Source: Candidatus Moraniibacteriota bacterium
GTDB taxonomy: Bacteria > Patescibacteriota > Minisyncoccia > Moranbacterales > GCA-2747515
DNA: 44,924 nt
Direction of reading: 5' to 3'
Assembly: GCA_030592425.1 (NCBI GenBank)
Contig: JAUVJK010000002.1
Location: 1 to 44,924, forward strand
A program made the position numbers and the translations under genes. Positions 32,256-39,733 of the stretch are shown piece after piece. Each line of letters starts with the position of its first letter. Within the stretch, counting starts at the first letter, position 1. A model generated the notes under the pieces. The model was not told the DNA's origin, ran no database searches, and saw nothing but the letters and a program-made list of their open reading frames with translations.

Positions 32256-32373
32256 GTTTGACAATTTTATTAAGTAATTTTGTTAAAAAATCGATCAAAT
32301 TTTCCATAAACAAAAAAGCACCTAGTTTAACTGTCAATTATCCTTCTATTAGTGCATTATTGGCCACATCATA

Positions 32374-32402
32374 TTGACGAAAGCCTTTTTTCCTGCTATA
32401 AT
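32374..32402 (+). promoter_or_regulatory. Strong promoter of the candidate RNA
   Basis: -35 TTGACG, 17 bases, -10 TATAAT preceded by TGC. One of the best sigma-70 matches in the window, yet no ORF follows for 600 bases. Confidence 0.75.
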
Positions 32403-32407
32403 GGATT

Positions 32408-32928
32408 TATCAGATGACAAAAGCACATTTAAAACCAATATGGTAGAAGTATTTCCAGTCACAATTTCCCCCTATTTGTGATTGGAATACTTCTACTATT
32501 CTATAGAGACACAAACATGTGATCTCTCGTCAGTATTTCTCTCGCTGACACCAAAACAAAAATAAAAATCTTTTTAAAACAAAAATAAAAAATAAAAAGT
32601 AATCAGTTCTTTACAACAGGGGGCATCCATAGAATAGTACGAAGGAAAAAGTTTCATTTTGATTCAAAAGAATCATCGAAGAGAAAATGAAATGAAAAGA
32701 TATGTATAAACTCGTATGTGAACCTGGTAACATAGAACATTGCGTTTCCTCACCCGGACGTAAGATATGTTCAACAGTTACATACTGATATATATCAATA
32801 GTTGGGCACCACCCACATATTATTATTATAGGGGCTCGGTGCCCAACAAATCCATTTAGATAAATACTCATAAATGATTTGTTGGTAATTATCTCGTAAA
32901 AAACACCGTCATGCACGGTGTTTTTTAT
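32408..32928 (+). ncRNA. Candidate structured non-coding RNA
   Basis: From the promoter start to the terminator. Elements in order: a 21-bp hairpin with arms at 32443-32464 and 32476-32496 (one bulge, one G-U); hairpin AGAGA-CAC/GTG-TCTCT (about 32505-32527); GTCAG/CTGAC (about 32529-32550); an A-rich linker; a second domain with GTTGGGCACC/GGTGCCCAAC (32801-32810/32838-32847). The last arm can alternatively pair as CCAACAAAT with ATTTGTTGG (32876-32885), giving two exclusive folds before the terminator. I do not find the conserved sequences of RNase P RNA, tmRNA, SRP RNA or 6S RNA. It may be one RNA or two. Confidence 0.55.
32901..32928 (+). terminator. Terminator of the candidate RNA
   Basis: ACACCGT/ACGGTGT with loop CATGC, flanked by A-run and T6. 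Confidence 0.92.
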
Positions 32929-33012
32929 TTACTTCAATAATAAAGCCTTTTAAAGGAATGTCGAGAGCGCATTGGCTTTCCTCTATGAGCAACTTCACGC
33001 TATACTTACATT

Positions 33013-33423
33013 ATGCTATTTGATCATTTCAAAAAAAGGTCACACGCCTCCGTAGGAAAACACGGGGAAGATCTTGCGACAGTTTACTTGAAAAAAAAAC
33101 ATTATAAGATACTCACGCGCAACTATCGCAACAAATACGGTACACAAGTTGGCGAAATTGACATTATCGCCAAAAAGAAAGACCTTCTTATTTTTGTAGA
33201 AGTAAAGACACGAACCGTTTCATCTTCTACGATCGAACAAACACTTCCAGAGGAACAGATCACTGCAGTGAAATTACAACGATTACAAAAAGCTGCAACA
33301 GTATATCTCCATGAAAATAATGTTATCAATTTACCACATCGATTTGATGCAATCAGCATCAAGATCTTTAACAATAATGAACAACCACCAATCATCGATC
33401 ATATAAAGAGTATTTTTTTATAA
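33013..33423 (+). CDS. yraN: UPF0102/YraN family protein
   Basis: 136 residues, predicted endonuclease-like fold. Typical segments are GKHGEDLATVYLKKKHYKILTRNYR (about 17-41), GEIDIIAKKKDLLIFVEVKTR (about 47-67, the D...ExK nuclease-type motif) and the C-terminal HRFDAISI strand. The family's role is uncertain; links to DNA processing or recombination have been suggested because the fold resembles Holliday-junction resolvases. It is followed by the DksA-like, lspA and comM-like genes, probably as a loose cluster. Confidence 0.92.
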   Translation: MLFDHFKKRSHASVGKHGEDLATVYLKKKHYKILTRNYRNKYGTQVGEIDIIAKKKDLLIFVEVKTRTVSSSTIEQTLPEEQITAVKLQRLQKAATVYLHENNVINLPHRFDAISIKIFNNNEQPPIIDHIKSIFL

Positions 33424-33517
33424 AAGGAAATAATATATTTTTTACAATGCTTCCAAAATAGACAACTTCTCTTGATTTTGATACACTAAAACTATAAGAA
33501 GACTAATAAACAAGCTT

Positions 33518-33877
33518 ATGCCTCTCTCACAAGAAGTCCAAAATAGCCTCAAAGAGCAACTCCTTTCAACAAAGGAACGTATTGAAGGTGAATTAAGTCG
33601 CTTCAGCAAATCATCAGCTGATGGCACTGAATTTAAGACAAAGTTTCCAGATGATATCGGATCAACAAATGATGAAAACGCTACTGAGGTAGAAGAATAT
33701 ACTGACAATCTTGCAATTGAAAAAGATCTCAAAGAACAATTAGATGATATAAATGACGCATTGAAGAAAATAGAAGCTGGAGAATATGGCAAAGATGAAG
33801 AGACAGGGGAAGACATCAATCCAGAACGACTGCAAGCATACCCAGCAGCACGTACCAATGTGCGTGATACCGCATAA
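33518..33877 (+). CDS. DksA/TraR-like protein lacking the zinc-finger cysteines
   Basis: 119 residues. The coiled-coil part (about 1-85) and the hinge ALKKIEAGEYGKDEETGEDI-NPERLQAYPAA match DksA/TraR family proteins, where the C-terminal sequence is YGxCxxCGxxI..RLxAxPxAxxCxxC. All four Cys positions are replaced here and the protein has no cysteine at all. Family members bind RNA polymerase through the secondary channel and adjust transcription with ppGpp; zinc-free DksA paralogues are known elsewhere. Whether this one still binds polymerase is inference; the acidic coiled-coil tip cannot be judged by eye. Confidence 0.85.
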   Translation: MPLSQEVQNSLKEQLLSTKERIEGELSRFSKSSADGTEFKTKFPDDIGSTNDENATEVEEYTDNLAIEKDLKEQLDDINDALKKIEAGEYGKDEETGEDINPERLQAYPAARTNVRDTA

Positions 33878-33898
33878 CTCAGAGGATTTTACATATCT

Positions 33899-34330
33899 AT
33901 GTTACATAAACTTCAAAACACGTCCTTGATTTCTGGCGTGTTTTTTTGTATTTTTCTAATTGCTATCGATTTTGTGATCAAATATATGATCGTTCATTCA
34001 GATCTGACGTACTTCTGCAATAATGGCGTGGCACTAAGCATTCAATTGCCTGTATTCCTAATGATTATGCTTTGGATCATCTTTGTAATAGGATTCTCTG
34101 TACACATCTACAAAGAAAGGAGTCGTTCTTTGCGCACACTTCTGCCATCATTTCTCATCCTTGCTGGAGCCATCGGCAATGCAATTGATCGATTCCTCTA
34201 TAGTTGTGTCATTGATTACATTCACTTTTTTTCTCTTTCCGTTTTTAACTTTGCTGACATACTTATCACAATTGGTGCTATACTACTAGTATGGGATCTT
34301 TTCCACGAGAAGAATGACCATTCCACATAG
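33899..34330 (+). CDS. lspA: Lipoprotein signal peptidase (SPase II)
   Basis: 143 residues, four membrane helices. Catalytic aspartates lie in GNAIDRFLYSCVIDYIHF (about 98-115, Asp of IDR) and VFNFADILITIG (about 119-130, Asp of FADI), with the conserved NNGVALS near residue 41-47 (usually NxGxAFS). It cleaves prolipoproteins at the lipobox Cys, such as the one at 17560-17994. It lies 21 bases after the DksA-like gene, so probably co-transcribed. Confidence 0.92.
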   Translation: MLHKLQNTSLISGVFFCIFLIAIDFVIKYMIVHSDLTYFCNNGVALSIQLPVFLMIMLWIIFVIGFSVHIYKERSRSLRTLLPSFLILAGAIGNAIDRFLYSCVIDYIHFFSLSVFNFADILITIGAILLVWDLFHEKNDHST

Positions 34331-34416
34331 AACAAATTGTGATAATTGTTAGCGGATTCCCCCATATTATATTAATATTCGTTATTAGAAATTAGTAATT
34401 CGTTATTATCTACATC

Positions 34417-35943
34417 ATGTCATCAACTGTCTTTTCTGCAGCAACGATTGGTCTTGATAGTGCATTTGTTGAGGTAGAAGTCGATGTTCTCACAGCCGGC
34501 CTGCACAATTTTACGATCGTTGGACTCCCAGACACAGCGATCAAAGAATCGCGTGATCGTGTATCGGCAGCGCTAAAGAATAGCGGTTTCAAACCACCAC
34601 ATCAGTGCGGGCGCATCACCGTCAATCTTGCTCCAGCTGATCTCCCAAAAGTCAGTCCTATTTATGATGTCGCAATTGCTCTCGGTCTCCTCCTTACAAC
34701 AGGCCAATTAGCCTTTGACCATACAAACAAACTCTTTATTGGCGAATTAGCACTTGATGGGAAAATTCGTTCCATTCATGGCGTTCTCCCTATCGCACTT
34801 TTTTGTAAAGAACATGGTATCACACAATTATTCGTACCTCAAAAGAATGCCGAGGAAGCAAGCGTCGTTGACGGCATAACAGTCATTCCAATGACAGATC
34901 TCGCTGGACTCTACGCACATCTTAGTGGCAACACACACATCACACCACAAGAAACAACAAAATTTCAGGCGGTCAGAAAGAACGATGGTGAATCACTTGA
35001 TATGAGTGATATCAAAGGACAAGAACACGCTAAGCGAGCACTCGAAATTGCCGCAGCTGGTGGACATAACGTCCTTTTCAATGGGCCTCCTGGATCTGGT
35101 AAAACATTACTTGCGAAAGTCTTCCCATCGATCATTCCATCATTAACACTCAACGAAAGCCTTGAGGTCACAAAAATTCATTCGATTGCCGGCCAATTAC
35201 CAGATAATACACCCTTGATCATTGAACGCCCTTTTCGTGCACCGCATCATAGCGCATCAGCTGTTTCTCTCATTGGCGGTGGAACCTACCCAAAACCAGG
35301 TGAGATCTCACTTGCACATCGTGGCGTACTTTTCCTCGATGAATTCGCGGAATTCCCAAAGAACGTGATTGAAAGCATGCGCCAGCCACTTGAAGATGGT
35401 CTCGTGAGCGTTTCGCGTGCCCGTGGAAGTGCGACATTTCCAGCACATTTTATCTTAATTGCTGCAATGAATCCTTGCCCATGCGGCAATGCCACTGATC
35501 CTGATAAAATGTGTATCTGTACACCTGCCAATATCGCAAAATATGAACGCCGTATCTCTGGTCCAATCCTTGATCGTATTGATATGCATATCGAAGTGCC
35601 GCGCCTTGCAGCAGAAAAACTAGATGATATAACACCAGGAGAAGCAAGTGATCACATTCGAAAGAGAACATCTTCTGCACGTAAAAGACAACAAAAGCGC
35701 TTCGATAAAACAAAGATCATCACAAATGCTGAAATGAATGCTCGTGATATCAAAAAATATTGTCTGCTCGACAAACAATCACGTGATCTCCTCACAACAG
35801 CAGCAACATCATTAAAACTAAGCGCTCGTGCCTATCACCGCACGATCAAGATTGCCCGCACCATTGCTGACCTTGGAAATGAAGACGTGATCATTCATAC
35901 ACATATTGCAGAAGCACTTCAATATCGCGTCCATACAGAGTGA
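34417..35943 (+). CDS. comM: Mg-chelatase-like AAA+ ATPase, ComM/YifB family
   Basis: 508 residues. N-terminal Lon-protease-like fold (about 1-170, IGLDSAFVEVEVDVLTAGL, ALKNSGFKPPHQCGRITVNLAP), then the AAA+ core: Walker A GPPGSGKT (about 224-231), Walker B GVLFLDEFAEF, and the conserved PCPCGN cysteine cluster (about 353-358). A C-terminal helical domain follows. ComM is a hexameric helicase that extends branch migration during natural transformation. Patescibacteria often keep competence genes, so DNA uptake is a plausible context. The stop is TGA, showing the standard code. Confidence 0.93.
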   Translation: MSSTVFSAATIGLDSAFVEVEVDVLTAGLHNFTIVGLPDTAIKESRDRVSAALKNSGFKPPHQCGRITVNLAPADLPKVSPIYDVAIALGLLLTTGQLAFDHTNKLFIGELALDGKIRSIHGVLPIALFCKEHGITQLFVPQKNAEEASVVDGITVIPMTDLAGLYAHLSGNTHITPQETTKFQAVRKNDGESLDMSDIKGQEHAKRALEIAAAGGHNVLFNGPPGSGKTLLAKVFPSIIPSLTLNESLEVTKIHSIAGQLPDNTPLIIERPFRAPHHSASAVSLIGGGTYPKPGEISLAHRGVLFLDEFAEFPKNVIESMRQPLEDGLVSVSRARGSATFPAHFILIAAMNPCPCGNATDPDKMCICTPANIAKYERRISGPILDRIDMHIEVPRLAAEKLDDITPGEASDHIRKRTSSARKRQQKRFDKTKIITNAEMNARDIKKYCLLDKQSRDLLTTAATSLKLSARAYHRTIKIARTIADLGNEDVIIHTHIAEALQYRVHTE

Positions 35944-36035
35944 GGACGAGAGATTAGGAAAGATGACTAAGAGGTCAGAAGTGGCAAAAATAAACGAAGT
36001 TCCACACAAACTATTTATTGATGCTTTATTATTGT

Positions 36036-36055
36036 AATTAATCACGTGATTAATT
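36036..36055. promoter_or_regulatory. Perfect 20-bp palindrome, possible operator
   Basis: AATTAATCACGTGATTAATT has no loop and is centred on CACGTG. It is not parS, which needs TTTCACGTGAAA. Position is 110 bases before the RlpA-like gene. The lack of loop favours a protein-binding site over an RNA hairpin. Confidence 0.5.
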
Positions 36056-36164
36056 GGGTAATTAACGGGATGAGGAGCGTCTCTTTATCCTCTCATACCA
36101 CGTACAAAGCAAGAGCTAGCATTAGACTTGACCATCGCCATTTCACACGCTAGAGTATGAGAAC

Positions 36165-37142
36165 ATGAAGCGTAAAAATTATCGTCTACGAAGAAAGATC
36201 AAACTCTTAGTAGCCTTCTTTGCTCTTGTAGGAGGTGGCATTTTTCTCTACTCTTCTTCACAAAACAAACCAGACGATCATCAGCATTTTAACAGTGAAA
36301 CCAAAGACAACATCACCGTTATAGATGACCGATCGACATTTATCATTCCACAAACACAAGCAGAAACAATCGACCTCTTTTTGCAAGAGCAAGCGATCAA
36401 AATCGGAGAACATGATACGTTCAGTCATGATCGTAATGATACTATTTTCTCTGGAGAGATTCTCACGATCACACGCGGAAAGAAGGTTATACTACTCGCC
36501 GACAATACACAAGAAGAATTCTATGCACGCAGTTACTCTATCAAAGAAGCGCTTAAACAAAAAAATATTTCATTGGGAACATTCGACATCATCACACCAC
36601 CGTTGATCAATGCTCTTTCATCACAACAGGAGATCGAGATCATTCGTGTCCGTGTTGATGAAGAAGTACGCACAAAAAAGATTCCTTTTGATACCATTGC
36701 GCAAACAGATGATAAAATGGGTTGGCGAGAAGAAAAAGTGACGCAAATTGGTACTTCTGGATCAAAAGAGATCATCGAACGCGTATCTTACCATGATGAT
36801 ACCGAAGTAGGTCGTGAAGTGATTAGCGAAGAGATCGTTTCGAAACCAACAGATGAGATCGTTACAGAAGGGACTTATGTAGAACTCGGAAAAAAACACA
36901 AAGGAGCAGCTTCATGGTATGCACATACTGGCACACTTTCAGCTGCGAATCCATGGATGCCAATTGGTTCCTATGCGAAAGTGACAAATACTGCTAATGG
37001 AGAGTCTGTGATCGTTCGTATCAATGATCGCGGACCCTTTGTCCCTGGACGCATCATTGACCTTGATAAAGTTGCCTGGCAAAAGATTGCCTCTCTCGGT
37101 GCTGGCGTCATCAATGTCAAAGTAGAAGAAGTCCTCAACTAA
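36165..37142 (+). CDS. DUF348-G5-RlpA-like (DPBB) cell-wall protein
   Basis: 325 residues. Membrane anchor about 13-30. Two DUF348 ubiquitin-like repeats at roughly 45-105 and 115-160, a G5 domain at about 160-240 (VDEEVRTKKIPFDTIAQTDD ... ISEEIVSKPTDEIVTEGT), and a double-psi beta-barrel RlpA-like domain at about 245-322 with GAASWYAHTG, RINDRGPFVPGRIIDLD. Resembles YabE/resuscitation-factor-like designs where the last domain cuts or binds peptidoglycan. Together with the 3D-domain and CHAP proteins it gives this organism several wall-remodelling enzymes. Start at ATG 36165 follows AGAACATG with no clear Shine-Dalgarno. Confidence 0.88.
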   Translation: MKRKNYRLRRKIKLLVAFFALVGGGIFLYSSSQNKPDDHQHFNSETKDNITVIDDRSTFIIPQTQAETIDLFLQEQAIKIGEHDTFSHDRNDTIFSGEILTITRGKKVILLADNTQEEFYARSYSIKEALKQKNISLGTFDIITPPLINALSSQQEIEIIRVRVDEEVRTKKIPFDTIAQTDDKMGWREEKVTQIGTSGSKEIIERVSYHDDTEVGREVISEEIVSKPTDEIVTEGTYVELGKKHKGAASWYAHTGTLSAANPWMPIGSYAKVTNTANGESVIVRINDRGPFVPGRIIDLDKVAWQKIASLGAGVINVKVEEVLN

Positions 37143-37191
37143 TATTCCTTCTTTATTGACCTTTCACTTTTAACTTTAGACTAAAAATCCT

Positions 37192-37995
37192 ATGCCGACA
37201 AAACTTGGCCAAAATTTTTTGATCGATACTGAGATCGCAAAAAAGATCGTGCAGTCAGCCAATATCACACGAGACGACATTATTATTGAAGTTGGACCAG
37301 GTACTGGCGCGATCACGGCGCTACTTGCAGCACAAGCAAAAGAAGTTTATGCCATAGAGTTGGATCGCTCTCTAGCCCAAAAGCTTGAAGAAAAATACAC
37401 TTCTGTTGATAATATTCACATTATTCAAGCTGATATTCTCAAAGCGCAGATCTCAGAGATTCTCCCATCACGATCATATAAAGTCGTTGCAAATGTGCCG
37501 TACTACATCACATCAAAAATAACACGTCTCTTTCTCGAATCAAACCTACCACCAACGGAGATGGTCCTTTTGGTACAAAAAGAAGTAGCACAGCGGATCA
37601 CAGCACAACCTGGCGCAATGAGTATCCTCTCTGCCTCAGTACAATACTATGCAGAACCTTCTTATCTTTTCACTGTACCAGCAGAAAGTTTTGACCCAGT
37701 ACCGCGTGTAGAAAGCGCTGTTATTAGAATTGTCACAAAAAATGAGACTGGTCATAGCAAAGAGGAGCAACGACTTTTTTTCCGAGCAGTAAAAACAGGT
37801 TTTTCTGCAAAACGCAAAACTCTCTGCAATAATCTCGCAAATGGATTTTATACAGATAAGCCAGAAATACTCACGATCTTTGACACCATTGGCCTCGCAC
37901 ATAATATTCGTGCTCAAGAACTATCCCTAGAGCAGTGGTATGCACTTGTTGCGGCACTAGAACAGAAGGGTTGCTACCAAAATAGCGCCATATAG
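37192..37995 (+). CDS. rsmA: 16S rRNA dimethyladenosine transferase
   Basis: 267 residues. LGQNFLID (5-12), the SAM-binding IEVGPGTGAITALL (about 33-46), AIELDRSL, and the catalytic NVPYYITS (about 100-107) are all present. RsmA/KsgA dimethylates A1518 and A1519 of 16S rRNA. The end carries SFDPVPRVESAVIRI and FSAKRKTLCNNL, family standards. Its 3' end overlaps the convergent UbiA-like gene by 39 bases, so no terminator separates them. Confidence 0.95.
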   Translation: MPTKLGQNFLIDTEIAKKIVQSANITRDDIIIEVGPGTGAITALLAAQAKEVYAIELDRSLAQKLEEKYTSVDNIHIIQADILKAQISEILPSRSYKVVANVPYYITSKITRLFLESNLPPTEMVLLVQKEVAQRITAQPGAMSILSASVQYYAEPSYLFTVPAESFDPVPRVESAVIRIVTKNETGHSKEEQRLFFRAVKTGFSAKRKTLCNNLANGFYTDKPEILTIFDTIGLAHNIRAQELSLEQWYALVAALEQKGCYQNSAI

Positions 37996-39624
37996 ACCTG
38001 TTAGAAGAAAGATCCACGCAAGAACATTCCGTGAGGTAATGATCTTCATGCGTCCATCACTGGCAATAATGAGCCAAAAGGCAATACCACCACAAAGTAC
38101 AGCCCATATAAATAGCTCCTGCATCCGCAAGAACACAACAGACAGAAAAAAGGAGAGGAGAACGCCGCTAGCAATGATCAAGCGCGCTTTTTTTGCGCCC
38201 AGAAGGACTGGCAGTGTCCACGTGCCCATTTTCTTATCACCTTCGATATCTTTCAGGTCTTTCAGTGGCAAAGAGATCGTCAAAACGATCACAAAAAGCG
38301 CACTGATCACAAATGGGAAGGAAACAATACTATATTGCGGTGTAAAAATACTGTATCCCATCAGAATAATGAGAAGGGAGGCTACCGCCGCGGTAAAAGA
38401 AGCGACAAGAGGGAGGCGTTTCAGCCGCAATGGTGGCACATTATAGAGCCAGGTCAACGCAAGATAGGCAATTATGAATCCTGCAACCTTTGGGTTGATG
38501 ATTGCCGCAGAGAAAATCGCAAGTCCAGCAAAGAGCCATGCCATAAGATGATATTGTCCGACCGTAAAAGTCCCACGGATCAGTGGCCGCTCTTTATTTG
38601 AGATCCGATCTGTTTCTTGATCAAAGAGATCATTCACAAGTGTTGCACTGATCCACGCACTGACAACGCTAATACATAGCACAGCAAACGCACTGATCGT
38701 AAAAAAGTTGACGAACCAGATCTCATCCGTAAGGAGCATACCAATACCCATTCCAACACATAGAAGACCGACGTGATATACCATCTGTAACGGACGCATC
38801 GCAAAAAAGAAGGTTCGTGAACACGCGCGAGCCTTCACCCAAAATAGGAGTCCTGCGCTAAAACAAATGATAATTGTATAAAGAAGACTCATTTTAGCAT
38901 TGAGAGCATTGAGGAATCCTGGCAGATCGTGAACGAAGATACGTGTTGGCGATAAAAATATTTGTGCAACGTCAGAGGCTTGTACTGTAAGAAGGTCTAA
39001 TGACCAAACACTCCCGATGAGCGTAAGCCACGCCGGAAATGTACCAAGTACAAAAAAGACAATATAAGCAGGGATCAAAAAAAGGAAAGCTCGCCAAAAG
39101 CTCTTCGATACAACGATACCATAAATAAAGATCAGCATAAGGACAAGAGCGACTTCAATACGCACGCCATATGTAATACCATTGGTCGGATCATCACCGT
39201 AAAAAGTATAAAAACGTGCGACAAGACCGCGCAGTGAATCAAATTCATAATAACTCAGGAAAGATTGCCCAGGATAATATGCTATTTCGATCACGACATC
39301 GATCAATGGTGGTAAAATGATGACAATGAAACCACAGAGGAATACCGTCGCAACACGTTGCAATGAACGAGAAAAATACCATGCAAAAAGTGTAATGATA
39401 AGGATGAAGGTCAATGTGAAGAAAGTGAGTGTATGTGAAAATTCATAAAGATAATACGACCCTGATATCCGCGTATAACCAAAAACGCTATTCTCGACAA
39501 AAAGACGGACACCGATCAAAGCGAAAAATGAGCCGATCAAGAGAGGGAGAGAAACAGCTGTTCTTTCAATACGTTCGATCACGATTGTCAGTAGTTGATA
39601 GATTTTTTCTGCACTATTTTTCAT
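37957..39624 (-). CDS. UbiA-superfamily prenyltransferase with an extra N-terminal membrane domain
   Basis: 555 residues, mostly membrane helices. The C-terminal half (about 270-555) is UbiA-like: first Asp motif NDLFDQETD followed by RISNKERPLIRG (about 332-352), second Asp motif DLKDIEGDKKMGT (about 460-472). These bind Mg-prenyl diphosphate. The N-terminal 270 residues hold about six further hydrophobic segments with no recognised family; ordinary UbiA enzymes are about 290 residues, so this looks like a fusion. The aromatic acceptor is unknown (quinone, polyprenyl-phosphate or glycolipid pathway). It ends inside the 3' end of rsmA on the opposite strand. Confidence 0.85.
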   Translation of the reverse strand: MKNSAEKIYQLLTIVIERIERTAVSLPLLIGSFFALIGVRLFVENSVFGYTRISGSYYLYEFSHTLTFFTLTFILIITLFAWYFSRSLQRVATVFLCGFIVIILPPLIDVVIEIAYYPGQSFLSYYEFDSLRGLVARFYTFYGDDPTNGITYGVRIEVALVLMLIFIYGIVVSKSFWRAFLFLIPAYIVFFVLGTFPAWLTLIGSVWSLDLLTVQASDVAQIFLSPTRIFVHDLPGFLNALNAKMSLLYTIIICFSAGLLFWVKARACSRTFFFAMRPLQMVYHVGLLCVGMGIGMLLTDEIWFVNFFTISAFAVLCISVVSAWISATLVNDLFDQETDRISNKERPLIRGTFTVGQYHLMAWLFAGLAIFSAAIINPKVAGFIIAYLALTWLYNVPPLRLKRLPLVASFTAAVASLLIILMGYSIFTPQYSIVSFPFVISALFVIVLTISLPLKDLKDIEGDKKMGTWTLPVLLGAKKARLIIASGVLLSFFLSVVFLRMQELFIWAVLCGGIAFWLIIASDGRMKIITSRNVLAWIFLLTGLYGAILVATLLF

Positions 39625-39733
39625 TATGACATCCTTTATGTCTTATTTCCGCCATTGAACCCATATTTTTACTCCCTTCATGCTACCATCTCATCCGCAT
39701 TGAGTGCAAGGTAAGATGTGCTACAATACATAC

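Larger units (their letters stand above)
32143..33012. other. 870-bp gene-free region: DnaA boxes and candidate structured RNA
   Basis: No protein gene is credible here. The left part (32181-32255) has DnaA-box-like sequences and an AT-rich tract. The middle has a strong promoter (32374-32402) and successive hairpins. The right part ends in an intrinsic terminator (32901-32928), after which come about 85 bases before yraN. Confidence 0.7.

Noticed and set aside
32611..32916. 101-residue minus-strand ORF
   Set aside because: No domain, unusual composition, and it runs antisense through a terminator and the hairpin region.
32408..32928. RNase P RNA, tmRNA, SRP RNA or 6S RNA
   Set aside because: No matching universally conserved blocks, no tRNA-like end, no tag ORF and no GGAAGGAAGC-type loop were found by eye.
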